From: Haematobia irritans
Lineage: Eukaryota > Arthropoda > Insecta > Diptera > Muscidae
DNA length: 64,000 nucleotides
Assembly: GCF_050003625.1 (NCBI RefSeq)
Contig: NC_134397.1
Coordinates: forward strand, 271,988,070-272,052,069
Direction: 5' to 3'
The notes under the pieces are model-generated. The model was not told the DNA's origin and did no database searches. It was given only the letters and a program-made list of their open reading frames with translations. Of this stretch, positions 42,490 through 53,625 are shown in pieces (position 1 is the first letter of the stretch; each line of letters opens with the position of its first letter). The translations under genes were made by a program, and so were the position numbers.

Positions 42490-43699
42490 TTAAAAAACGC
42501 TAAATGAGTCTTGGGTCATTGATCTCAGTGTCGTTGCCATTTTTATAATTTTGAAAACTTTTACTGTTCTTGTATAGGTATCCAAATTTTTTTCCGCGCC
42601 TAAGAATTGCGCCGAAATAATTAAGTTATATGTGTTATTAGTTACCGAGTATTGTGTTTGGTACAAAATGTAATCACCGTCGACGCCTGTGTTCAGGAAT
42701 ACAAAATTAGTGGCGAGTTGAAAAAGGGTGATTATTTAAGGATATATAAGCTATTTTATATCTGAAGGAAATTTTAACACTGGTTGTCAATAATTTACCA
42801 CATAATATTTTTTGAACCTTACTATTATTAATAGAGTTTTTGTGATGGGAACTGAGGGGAAATTTTAACAATGTAGTCACACTTAACAACGTTATTTGCT
42901 CTTAATATTGTCTAAATAATGAATTTTATTTATGTTTCTGTGTTTTATATTATTTGACGGACCTTTTTGGCGAATTCCCAACATTCACTAAGTTTAAGCG
43001 CAAAACCCACTACCCAGACAAGTTTTTAAGCGTAACTGAAAATGAACAAATTCAAGAGCAATATATTGGCTTTTTTGTATTATTATTGTTTTTATTGAAA
43101 GCAGGTTCCTCTTTCATCAATACCTAATGAGTTAACATAACAAAATCCATATAAATAAAACTGCAATTGTTTGAGGCAATTGAAACAAAATAATTTAAAT
43201 GAAGACACGAGAATACATTGAAGACCCATGCACAAAGCAAAATTTTGATATATACTTAATATTTATTGATATTTTATTACTTAAGAAATTAATTTTGAGT
43301 TCAAAAGACCCTTTGGCAAACGCGGAAGAAATTAAAACAATAATAATAATATTAATTGAACATAAGAAAATTACCAATATTTTCTCATTGACAACATACA
43401 GCCCTTAAGATTAAGCAAACGCAATCACTGAAATTGCTGAAAGCAGAGAAGCCAGGATAAGGACAGGATAATCGCAATAAGTTAAAACTTATTTAAAATA
43501 TTTAAGGGTTTCGAAATTCTTCACGAAAAGATTTTTAATTTCTAATAGTGTTATAAAAGGTACACTTTAACATTTCTTAAAAAATAATAAATATTATAAT
43601 AAAGTTATAATTGAAAATAACAAAAATAATAATGATAATGAACAACTACTATATAAAGCACCATTTAACCCAATGGAAGGAAATGACAAGTGTGTGAAA
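42490..43699. other. unassigned
   Basis: AT-rich with no coding or repeat structure that I can support. Confidence 0.35.
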
Positions 43700-43937
43700 A
43701 TCGGAATATGCTGCATGTAAAAAAATGGAAGTAACCAATTGGCTCCTTAAAAATATATCTACACAAACAAAATTTCATTAAAGTTTTTTCTACCAGTGTA
43801 GGCCTAAGGTGAAACATAATATGTTTGAACAATACACACACTCTTTTTGCTTGGACCAATCCCGAAAATATATATGCTTGAAGCAGAATGTGTTTGGGGT
43901 ATATGTTACAGAAGAGATTTTTTTTGAGGGTGTAGTA
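43700..43937 (+). mobile_element. TATGTTACAGAAG-type element end, partial
   Basis: Nearly the same as 44350-44572, from GGAAGTAACCAATTGG to GATTTTTTTTGAGGGTG, so the two are direct repeats about 640 bp apart. Confidence 0.65.
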
Positions 43938-44060
43938 TTATCAAAACTTTTAATGAAGTTTTTATTTTTCCATGATACCAATACCTTGCAGATATGATTT
44001 TAACTGCAACAAAACCGGAAAAGCTACGGATTTCTTTCTTGATCATATTATTCTGTCTTA

Positions 44061-44572
44061 GAATAAATACACGGACGAAAAAGACTAATTTTCATATGTT
44101 TGGGGGTAAAAATTATATGTTTCGAACTCAAATTTTTTAACACAATATTTTTAAATACAAGCATATAATGTTTATAAACTAGCATAACATGTTTGGGAAA
44201 TATATGTTAATATGTTAGAACATATACTGTTTGGGACATAAAATGTTTGTAAATATTATATGCTTAGATGCAAACATATATTAATTTAGAAATAGCCTAT
44301 AAACATATGTTATATGTGTTTAGAAAGAGAGACTTAGAAAGTATGCTGCAAGTAAAATAATGGAAGTAACCAATTGGCGCCTTAAAAATTGATCCACACA
44401 AAGAAAAATTAATTACCATTTTTTTCTACCAGTGTATGTTCTAAGGTGAAACATAATATGTTTGAAAAATACGAACAATATTTTGTTTGGACCAATCCTG
44501 AAAATATATATGCTTGAAGCAAAATGGGTTTGGGGTATATGTTACAGAAGCGATTTTTGTTGAGGGTGTATA
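44061..44572 (+). mobile_element. short relative of the long twin-tRNA element, without tRNA pair
   Basis: The left part (CACGGACGAAAAAGACTAAT, TTCATATGTTTGGGGGTAAA) and right end (TTACAGAAGCGATTTTTG then GAGGGTG) match 55319-56280. Its right terminus is the same as the left terminus of 44827 read in reverse, linking the families. Confidence 0.65.
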
Positions 44573-45081
44573 TAGATCGACTAGTATTTTGGAGCTATTA
44601 TCATGAGATGTAGCCTAATTTGGTTTTTTAAACTTTCACTGAAAAAAATATTGACCTAATATGTAAGATTGTGATACCTAAATTTTAAGACACATAATTT
44701 ACACAATATTAAGGACAAATTTCTTTAAAATAAAGAAATTTTAATTAAAATAAGGTGCATAATCTTTGATCTAACAATTTACTTCTTTAAACTTAGGACA
44801 TGAATCTTTGAAATTTGTGTCCCTTACACCCTCAAAAAAATCGCTTCTTTAACATATGTTCCAAACATATTTTGCAGGAAGCATATATATTATTGGATAC
44901 TGCCGAAACATTAATATGTTTGTTTTATGTGAACATATTATATGTTTGGAAGCATTTTGAGCCCAAAAATATTGTATGCTTGGAAGAATTTTTCCCAAAG
45001 ACGATTGTGCTCATTCCCTAACATACTCGTTATTTTCACTTCCACGAAATATTTTCATTCTTGGCACCTTTTTCTGTAATA

Positions 45082-46016
45082 AAGGGTGATTCTTTTGAGG
45101 GTAGGATTTTCATGCATTAGTATTTGACAGATCACGTGGGATTTCAGACATGGTGTCAAAGAGAAAGATGCTCAGTATGCTTTGACATTTCATCATGAAT
45201 AGACTTACTAACGAGCCACAACGTCGAATTTTCAGTGAATGGGCCCTAGAAAAGTTGGCAGAAAATCCGCTTTTTTATCGACAAATTTTGTTCAGCGATG
45301 AGGCTCATTTCTGGTTGAATGGCTACGTAAATAAGCAAAATTGCCGCATTTGGAGTGAAGAGCAACCAGAAGCCGTTCAAGAACTGCCCATGCATCCCGA
45401 AAAATGCACTGTTTGGTGTGGTTTGTACGCTGGTGGAATCATTGGACCGTATTTTTTCAAAGATGCTGTTGGACGCAACGTTACGGTGAATGGCGATCGC
45501 TATCGTTCGATGCTAACAAACTTTTTGTTGCCAAAAATGGAAGAACTGAACTTGGTTGACATGTGGTTTCAACAAGATGGCGCTACATGCCACACAGCTC
45601 GCGATTCTATGGCCATTTTGAGGGAAAACTTCGGAGAACAATTCATCTCAAGAAATGGACCGGTAAGTTGGCCACCAAGATCATGCGATTTGACGCCTTT
45701 AGACTATTTTTTGTGGGGCTACGTCAAGTCTAAAGTCTACAGAAATAAGCCAGCAACTATTCCAGCTTTGGAAGACAACATTTCCGAAGAAATTCGGGCT
45801 ATTCCGGCCGAAATGCTCGAAAAAGTTGCCCAAAATTCAACTTTCCGAATGGACCACCTAAGACGCAGCCGCGGTCAACATTTAAATGAAATTATCTTCA
45901 AAAAGTAAATGTCATGGACCAATCTAACGTTTCAAATAAAGAACCGATGAGATTTTGCAAATTTTATGCGTTTTTTTTAAAAAAAAAAGTTATCAAGCTC
46001 TTAACAAATCACCCTT
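45082..46016 (+). mobile_element. DD41D Tc1/mariner (rosa-like) element, internally deleted copy 3
   Basis: 935 bp, ends AAGGGTGATT inverted, TA at 45080-45081 and 46017-46018. The empty site is visible at 9477-9493 read in reverse: TTCTGTAATACAAATAATG. The internal deletion joins ACTTACTAACGAG to CCACAACG, a different junction from copy 1. Confidence 0.95.
45195..45908 (+). CDS. DD41D transposase, uninterrupted but lacking DNA-binding domain (237 aa)
   Basis: The frame starts [20 protein letters not shown], where the deletion fuses the first seven codons to the catalytic half. It keeps [23 protein letters not shown] and [12 protein letters not shown], so all three catalytic Asp residues are present with the DD41D spacing, and it ends EIIFKK before TAA. 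The helix-turn-helix region seen in the 35508 copy is gone. Any product could not recognise the terminal repeats by itself; whether it is expressed is unknown. Confidence 0.88.
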   Translation: MNRLTNEPQRRIFSEWALEKLAENPLFYRQILFSDEAHFWLNGYVNKQNCRIWSEEQPEAVQELPMHPEKCTVWCGLYAGGIIGPYFFKDAVGRNVTVNGDRYRSMLTNFLLPKMEELNLVDMWFQQDGATCHTARDSMAILRENFGEQFISRNGPVSWPPRSCDLTPLDYFLWGYVKSKVYRNKPATIPALEDNISEEIRAIPAEMLEKVAQNSTFRMDHLRRSRGQHLNEIIFKK

Positions 46017-46069
46017 TACAAATAATGTTGAAGAAATTATTCACTTTTATAATTTTTTTAAATTTTACC

Positions 46070-46337
46070 TCCCGTCTGCACGGAGAATCGAACCGAGGAC
46101 CATACAGTTTGTAAGCCAACACACTATCCACTGAGCTACGTAGCTGTTATAGTCACCAGCAAATAATTATCGTTATAAGTTACATTTATATAGCATAGTT
46201 TGCAGCGCCCACGAGCCCATGCAAACATAACATTATTTAACAGAAACATACATTTGTTTGCCACGTGGAGCAGTGGTTAGCATGTCTGCCTTGCATGCAA
46301 AGGGTCGTGGGTTCAATCCCTGCTCCGACCGAACACT
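46070..46337. repeat. divergent tRNA-like pair (copy d, reverse orientation)
   Basis: Module B on the minus strand (A box complement CCACTGAGCTA; B box complement GAATCGAACC) and module A on the plus strand (TGGAGCAGTGG, GGTTCAATCCC), followed by TTTTTTTTATT. The spacer keeps GTTACATTTATATAGCATAG. Confidence 0.85.
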
Positions 46338-48719
46338 TTTTTTTATTTAACTTTAAAACTTTGAAATGTGGGTTATTAAAGATTTATAGTCAGTAACAGT
46401 GCTTGATATAAACGAAATTGACTGATTTTTGGATAAAATATTATTTTTTTAAAGCAAAAATAACAATTTTGTAACAAAAAACTGTTTTTGGTACAAAACT
46501 TTAAAATTTGGTATTCAAAAACTCTAACAAAAGAAGAACGTGGAGTCGAGTATAAACATACATAAGTAATTTTATAATATAAACATAAATTTATTTAGGC
46601 GTGAACAGTTTTTTACTAGCATTTAACACCATCGCTCTAAAATGCCTTTTATTTTTCGTTAATAATTCATTTTAAAGAAAATAAACTTTTTAAATTGTTT
46701 TAGCTGCAAAACTCGAACTTAATGCCCGCTTTTATATTTGAAGGTGTCCGTCAACTCCTCGTGGACTACTTATTAATAAAGAGGAACTAAACTTTGTTTT
46801 TATATATTTTACTGTGTAATTTTTCACTATTTCCTCCTTATTTTATTTTACTGTCCCAACTCTAAAAAGAGTATAGTGCCCTTTCGTTATTTTTATGAAG
46901 ACCCCTGATTTCTTTTAACGAACCAAGAAAAAAATTGTGCCCATAATGCCAAAATGATAAACAAAACACATGTCCACACATACATAAAATGCTGCGTTCA
47001 AGGCGAAAACATATGCTGTTTGTTTTTCAAATGTCTATTCTCTTGGTTCCGAATGTCCATTCTCTTTATTCAAATTAAATAATATTTAGACTTAAGCATA
47101 TCAAATTTTTGGCCTTATCATAAAACAGTTTTCCGAAACAACATACAACATTCTTTCGCTGTGTTATGTTGATATCTTTTGTCAACTCTCCCGGTTCCCA
47201 TCTCTATTTCTTTCTCTATACTCTCTCTGTCGCTTTGAATAAAATATCACAACATATGTATGTTTAGTCGAAATTTGTAAATTTATATATGTTTGCATTC
47301 ACACATATGATTTTTATGAAACATTCATGCCCCAAACATAATATATTCTAACATATTAACATAGATGTCCCAAACATTTAGTGTTAGTTTAGGAACATTA
47401 CATGTTTGCACTTAAATATATTGTGTTTTAAAATTGTACCCGAAACACATTTTGTTTATATCGGAACATATGAAAAACATATTTTTCTAAGAGTGTAGTT
47501 AAAGTCGTATGAAGGCAAAGTTTCCTTAAAGTAAAGAAAAACATTTTTGATTTAAAGAAATAATTTTTAACTTAACTGAGAGATTGAGTATATTAAAGAT
47601 AAAAAGCGTCAAATATATGCTAATACTTGTTTTGAAGAAATTGGTCTATGGTTTAAAGTTTTTTTTTTTTTTTTTTTAATTCTTATAATAAAAAGATGGG
47701 ACTTCCAAAACTAATTCCGATGGGAAGATACATTTGTAGAGTATTAATCATTTCAATTCCTCGTAGATCGCAAGCATTTAGACAACAAAATCTTAGAAAA
47801 GTTCAATTAAATTTATCATTTTTTAAATAAAAAACCGCAACCTTAATTTTGGGATGCGAAATTTTGCAAAATATTAAGGACAAATTTCTTTAAGTTAATG
47901 ATATTTTAATTAAAATAAAGTTTATAATCTTTGCTTCAAAATTTTTTTTCATTAAATTTATGATACAAATTTTGTAAATTTTCGTCCCTCCGTTAAAGTC
48001 GCATGACTTTGAACTAAGGCTAATTTTCCTTAAAGTAAAGAAACACATTTTTGATTTAAAGAAATTGTCCTTAAATTAACTGAAATATTGAAACTTTAGA
48101 TTTAAGATAAAACGCTTCAAGTATAGGCTAAAGATTTAGCGTCTTTGGTTTAAAATTTTTTTTTGGAATTAAGAAAACGTTTTTTACTTTGAAGTATCCG
48201 TTATAAGTTAGATTTTTAAACTAACATTTGTTTGTACTTGAGAACCTTTATTAATAAACCGCGAAAAGAGAATTTTTGATAAATTAAATCTGTATCCTAA
48301 TTTTAATTTTATTGGTCCTAGATTTAAAGCCAGATAGGTCGCTAAAAAATGTCTTTATTTTAAAGATGCCGCATCTTTGGCTCGGAATCAATACCAAAAT
48401 CCTTAAAGGAAGGTCAAAATCTTTGGATCCAAGTAAACTTTTTTTTTGAGTGTAATTTGTACCGGTACTATTCTCGGTTTTCGCATGGAAATTTTCGCGG
48501 TTACATTATTGAAATATTTCATTTCATAATAATCAATTAATGTATTGTATTAAAAAAACCCAAAAATTACATACGATTTCAAAGAAATTATAATAATTAT
48601 AATTTATCATACACTGGTAAATATAGTAACGTAAATCGAAGTAAAACTGTGGCCGCTGAGGTCATTTGAGCGTAAATCGGGCAAAAGATATATGTACGAG
48701 CTATATCTAAATATTCTAA

Positions 48720-49060
48720 TCCAAAAGACATACTTGTGCACATTTGAAAGACGCTTTTTACTTGAAACATAGAATAATTACTACTGGAAGTCGAGTCTTA
48801 ATTTTGAAAATAAAGTTGTCGTTAACTAGTTTTTAAAGGACTTTGATAAAATATGAAGAAAAAAAGCTGAAAAAGCGAAAAATTAAAATTTGCTTCTTAG
48901 AAGCAAATACACAAAACCCAAATTTAAAAGAGAATTGTGTCTTAAAAGTATCCTTGCTTGTATTCTCCGCTTCTTTGGCTCGGAATCAATACCAAGATTT
49001 TTAAAGTAAAGACAAAATCTTTGGAACTGGGCATGCTTTTTTTTCAGTGTAGTTAAAAAT
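48720..49060 (-). mobile_element. MITE, reverse relative of 28590-29235
   Basis: On the minus strand it begins ACACTGAAAAAAAAGCATGC and contains TTGGTATTGATTCCGAGCCA and AAGTAAGGATACTTTTAAGA-like sequence, as at 28590. The far end is missing. Confidence 0.65.
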
Positions 49061-50470
49061 CTCTATAATTGACCTACATTACTTTCCGGGAAGGTTGAAC
49101 TGTTTAAAGTAAATATTTTGGTAATTTTTTCCAGTGCACTTTCACTCTAAATTCCTTTGAATTGTTTATTAATTTTGATCTTGAGTTTGTTTTTTTTTCA
49201 ATTTGAGACTTACTACAAATTAAACCCGATATATATATATATATAGGTTATAATTCAAATGTTTTATAATAAATAACATATCTACCATATAATACATAAC
49301 TTACCAAATATACAGGTAGATTAGATGATGATATCAACAATGAAAGCTAAAGTACTTTAACCAAGATATATATAGTATTATTATCTATACATAAAAACCT
49401 GTAATTGAAAAGAAAAAAATGGAAAACATTAATTAAAATTATAAATATTTCAACGAAAATAAATTAACTCTTAAAACCAGAAGCTGTGGCTATTAATTTA
49501 GTGGACTTTATTGACAAAAATAAAATTTAAAATTTAAAAATAAAATTTGAAAAAAAATTATTTTTTCTTTGAAATAAATCTCGTAAGCAAATTCTTTCTT
49601 GTATTAAAGAAGTTTCTATAATTAATCTAAACTGATAGCCGCAAAACGTCCAAAATACATAAATTCCTGTATACACTTGCATGTAATAATTGAAATTAAG
49701 ACACTTGATTTATATTATAATTTAAAAACACCTATATCTCCAAAATTCAATGATATTCACTGTGACCGTTCTATGCTTTTTGTTTTACACTAGGCTGGGC
49801 GCTAATGAGGACAGTCTTGTTAGGAATGCGCCAACGAAATTCATTGGCGAAAAGGTTCTCTCTGTCACAAATGCGACAAAACAAAAGCTCGTTTTAATTT
49901 CTTTTTGAGTCCGACCGTCTTCTACACTCGATCACTCAATCATTATACCGCCGCTGTCAATGAGTGAGTGAATGGTGTTGCAAATATCGCAACTGCGAAT
50001 ACTTGCGTGTCCACCAGCATTTCCACCTACCACTGACATATTAAAGCGGAGAATGAAATCGAATTCGCATTCTGAAATTTGCAAAAAAAAGTTTGTCAAG
50101 ATCAAATGTTAAAAATGCGAATATTGCACATTTATTAAAACCAAATAAAAACATTACAAATTAAACTAAATTAACTTATGGAATAGATTGCTTGAAACGA
50201 GGGGAAATGTGGGATTCCATGGAATTACGTAAATACGACTAGACACAGTAGTTTGAAAACATACAAAAAAAAAATATATATATACAATACATATGTAAAA
50301 ACCAAACGAGCGAAGTCTAACTACACGGAAAAAAATATACAAAATTAAATAAAATGAAAATGTAATTAAAAACTGAAGTCAGTTAAGCAAATGATTAAAA
50401 ATTGTGATGAAAGATAGAAATATTTATTCCAAAAAATACGTATGAAAATAGGTAGCCTTCAATGAATGTT
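49061..50470. other. unassigned, contains a GC-richer island
   Basis: Mostly AT-rich. The stretch 49790-50060 stands out (next entry). Confidence 0.4.
49790..50060. promoter_or_regulatory. possible regulatory island or non-coding exon
   Basis: A non-repetitive, GC-richer stretch with CGCCAACGAAATTCATTGGCG (a 9-bp inverted repeat, CGCCAACGA/CATTGGCG-like) near 49829-49849 and several TGAGTGAGTGAATGG words. It would lie inside the first intron if the elongase starts at 63341. No initiator plus DPE pair or strong donor could be fixed, so the role is a guess. Confidence 0.25.
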
Positions 50471-50472
50471 TA

Positions 50473-51872
50473 CACTGAAAAAAAACAGTGAACCCACTAG
50501 GAAGAAAACTTTTGGTTAATTTTTGGTTATTTTTAGAAAAATTTAACTAAACAGTATTACAAACGCTGGCATCACGCCGATATCACAAAAATAAGTAAAA
50601 ATTTTTCGACAAATTCAAAAAAAAAATTAATAGACATAAATAATTTTTTTTAACTTGATAAAGAAAATTTTGTAGTTTGAAGGACAAAATTGGAGTTTAA
50701 AATTGAAAGAATGTCTTTAGTGACATAGGAACCCAGCAAAAAAAAGCGTCGCCAAAAAAGTAATGAAAATGTTCTTTTTGGATCCGAAAGTGGTGCAAAA
50801 TTGAAGCAGAAGCGATGAATTTAACATGGGCTTGACATAGGACGGAAGTCTTCCTTTTCAACAGCCGTTGCACTGAATTTGCATCACTTCTTTAGGTGTG
50901 ATCCGAATTCAATGTTTTGGATGTAAATTAAAAAAGTCGGATTGTATGCAAAATAAGAAAAGGAAGATTGAGTTTTCATGCACAGTACAAAATATTTTTT
51001 GGTTTCAATTACGAATTAATATTTAATTGAATTTTCTTCAATCACGGAAATGATACTATCAATCACCGATGCCAATTAAAAAATTTGTTATTGCAGTGAA
51101 TTGTGGTTGACTATAAACAAGGTACTGTGTGATCGTTCACTAATCATGTGAATTCAACAATTCCTCTAAAATATTAGTGTAGAACAAAACGAAATCAAAA
51201 AATTAGATTAAGGGATTGTAACATAGTTATATGAAAAAAACTGATGCATAGAACTGATACACAGGAAAATGGTTCAATTTGGGAATGATTCAAGCATGTA
51301 ATTGAAACAATTCTTAATTGAATATTTTTTTGTTTCAAATTCTATTTTTATTTTAATTTAAAATTAAACAATATATCATTATATATGTTGTTAAAAGTTC
51401 TCTAATATGAGAAAATTTCTTCATTGAATATTTTTTTTTTTTCAAATTCTATTTTTATTTTTATTTTCGTTCTATATATTATATATATTGTTAAAAGTTC
51501 TCTAATATGAGAAAATTTCCTTGACTTTAATATATTTGGTATAGGTTGGTTAAATTAACTAAAAAAAAGGAAAAAGAATTATACACAAATAAAGTATAAA
51601 GATTTACTAAATTCGTATTTCCCACAAAATGATTCAGAATTTCTTAAAATATTTAAATTTGACGCTATCTTCTTCATCTTTTGTAATTTTTAACTCAAAG
51701 TTTTTTCTTTAAACCAAAAAATTTTCCTTAACAAGTTACAAAAAATAATGTCTAATATGTTTTTTTTTTTTTTGTATTTCTCCCAAAATATTAACTTTTT
51801 TTGTGATATCTGGCGTTTGTAATACAAATTAACCTACATATTCCGTTCTGGTGGCTTAACCTTTTTTGAGTG
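50473..51872. mobile_element. GTGAAC-family MITE with inner insertions
   Basis: Left CACTGAAAAAAAACAGTGAA after TA (50471-50472); right CCTTTTTTGAGTG before TA (51873-51874). The inside differs from the 4224 copy by inserted material, including a CCAGCAAAA-type MITE part at 50728-50990 and an AATTAATT fragment at 50995-51090. Confidence 0.6.
50728..50990 (+). mobile_element. CCAGCAAAAAA-type MITE fragment
   Basis: CCCAGCAAAAAAAAGCG, then TTTTTGGATCCGAAAGTGGT and GCATCACTTCTTTAGGTGTG as in the 6663 copy. No right end. Confidence 0.6.
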
Positions 51873-51874
51873 TA

Positions 51875-52264
51875 GTGATATATTTTTTCCGTGTGGAGTA
51901 AATGTACACTTATTTTTTAACAAACAAATTTTTTATTGACATTATGATGTCAAAATATTACATTTTGAAGGAATATTTTGGAGGAGTATACAACATGAAC
52001 TGTAATGAACATTTTACGATTTTGTCCAATAAAATATAATAACATTAATATACGGCGCTCGAAACTTATTTAATTATATATTTTAAAATATTTGTCATAG
52101 TCTTCGACTTAATTACGCTTCGATCGAGATCTAGCTGTCACTATCATGGTTGCCATTCGTGCCAAAAAAATCTAACAATGTTTTAAGAAAATTTTACCAA
52201 CATATACCAAATTTAAAAAAAAATCTTATTTTGAAGTTTTTAATTAAATTTTTCTGAAAATTTA
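51875..52264. other. unassigned AT-rich sequence
   Basis: Nothing recognised. Confidence 0.35.
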
Positions 52265-52620
52265 ATTTCTATAGAAAAGTTTGTCAACATTTTATTTCCA
52301 TAGAAATTTTTTTCAAAATTGTATTTCTTTAGAAAAAATTTTGTCAACATTTCATTTCTATAGAAAATTTTCTCAAAATTTTATTTCAATAGAAATATTT
52401 TATCAACATTTTATTTCTATAGAAAATTTTTTATCAAAATTCCATTTCTATAGAAAATTTTGTCAAAATGTTATTTCTATACCAAATTTTATCTTTAATT
52501 TAATATTGTCAAAATTTTATTTCTATAGAAAATTTTGTCAAAATTTTATTCCTAGACAAAATTTTGTCAAAATTTTATTCCTATAGACAAAATTTTATAT
52601 ATATTGTTTATTTTAATCAT
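52265..52620 (-). repeat. about 29-bp tandem array, block 1
   Basis: About twelve units of TTTCTATAGAAAATTTTGTC with AAAATTTTA spacers, in the reverse orientation of the 8065 array. Confidence 0.88.
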
Positions 52621-52850
52621 ACAGTAAATGTATGATAAAAAGAGAAAAGGCTACTAAGACTATAACAATTTTTTTTTACAAAATTTTCTATAGAAATAAA
52701 TTTTGACAAAATTTCATTTCTATAGAAAATTTTGTCAAAATTTATTTCTATAGAAAATGTTGTCAAAAAAAAATTGTTATAGCCTTAGCAGCTTTTCTCT
52801 TTTTATCATACATTTACTGTATGATTAAAATAAACAATATATAAAAAATT
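52590..52850. repeat. large inverted repeat within the array
   Basis: The left arm near 52600-52672 (TAATCATACAGTAAATGTAT, AAAAAGAGAAAAGGCT) returns inverted near 52770-52845 (AGCTTTTCTCTTTTTATC, ATACATTTACTGTATGATTA). Arms of about 75 bp surround array units at the centre. Confidence 0.85.
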
Positions 52851-52955
52851 TGTCAATAGGAATAAAATGTTGACAAAATTTTCTATAGAAATACAATTTT
52901 GACAAAATTTTCTATAGAAATAAATTTTTGACAAAATTTTCTATATTCGTTTTTT
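52676..52955. repeat. about 29-bp tandem array, block 2, mixed orientation
   Basis: Units on both orientations of the same repeat flank the right arm of the inverted repeat, so the block contains an inversion or fold-back duplication. Confidence 0.8.
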
Positions 52956-53402
52956 GTTTTTTATTGTGGGTTTGTACTTCAATCATATTTGTGGTTTTGA
53001 TCTCAGCTTTAAAATCATTGTGTTGACTAAACTACAAGAGTCAAAACAACAGAGGAATATATTGTTTGTCAAATTTATTTGGGCAAAGCCCTATAGACTG
53101 CAAGATGGTTGGATGGACGCACGTTTCGGAATTACCACATTCCTCATCAGCACCCTCTATTTGCAGCAAAACTATCAACCAATTATCAGAATAAATGCAG
53201 GCACTTCACTAAACCCATGGTGAACCACACTTGAACCTTCCGAAAAAAGGTTTATGATAGCCGGCTTATGCCGAAATAAATTTATACACACATTTATCTT
53301 TTCCTTTGCCACCATCAAATCATCGATTTGAGTGCAGTTGGCTGGGTTTATTTTGAGCGCGCTTCCTCTTACTTCATTCGTTTTTTGTTTTTTATTGTGG
53401 GT
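52945..53402. mobile_element. 404-bp segment between 27-bp direct repeats
   Basis: The sequence starting ATTCGTTTTTTGTTTTTTAT and continuing TGTGGGT occurs at 52945-52971 and again at 53376-53402. The segment between them is non-array, GC-richer sequence containing CTGCAAGATGGTTGGATGGA and ACCCATGGTGAACC. It sits inside the 29-bp array. Whether it is an insertion with an unusually long duplication or a repeated module is undecided. Confidence 0.5.
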
Positions 53403-53404
53403 GG

Positions 53405-53625
53405 GGGGGAAATAAAATTTTGACTAAATTTTTTATAGAAATAAAATTTTGACGAAAGTTTCTATAGAAATAAAATTTTGACAAAATTTTTACAAAATTT
53501 TCTATAGAAATAAAATTTTACAAAATTTTCTATAGAAATAAAATTTTGAAAAAAAATTTCTGTAGAAATAAAATTTTGACAAAATTTTCTATAGAAATAA
53601 AATATTTTATATATAATAGAAATAT
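53405..53625 (+). repeat. about 29-bp tandem array, block 3
   Basis: Seven to eight units of TTTTGACAAAATTTTCTATA with AGAAATAAAA spacers, in the orientation of the 8065 array. Confidence 0.88.

Larger units (their letters stand above)
44827..47495 (+). mobile_element. long twin-tRNA mobile element carrying a DD41D insertion
   Basis: Ends CACCCTCAAAAAAATCGC and, inverted, CACTCTTAGAAAAATATG; TA at 44825-44826 and 47496-47497. Without the DD41D insertion and its extra TA it would be about 1.73 kb. It contains the divergent tRNA-like pair at 46070-46337, and a stretch near 46420-46540 that resembles part of the 909-bp family (ATATAAACGAAATTGACTG). No protein other than the inserted transposase. 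Confidence 0.82.
44637..48452 (+). mobile_element. ATTGACCTAATATG-family MITE split by the long twin-tRNA element
   Basis: The left piece, 44637-44826, begins CACTGAAAAAAATATTGACC; the right piece, 47496 onwards, resumes GTTAAAGTCGTATG. In family copies the joined sequence reads CCCTCCGTTAAAGTCGCATG (47983-48002). The far end contains TTTGGCTCGGAATCAATACC and AAACTTTTTTTTTGAGTG. The right piece may include a second family copy starting near 47820. Confidence 0.75.

Noticed and set aside
52281..52586. Open frame of about 100 codons with FISIEN-like repeats
   Set aside because: It is a translation of the 29-bp array; the peptide repeat simply mirrors the DNA repeat.
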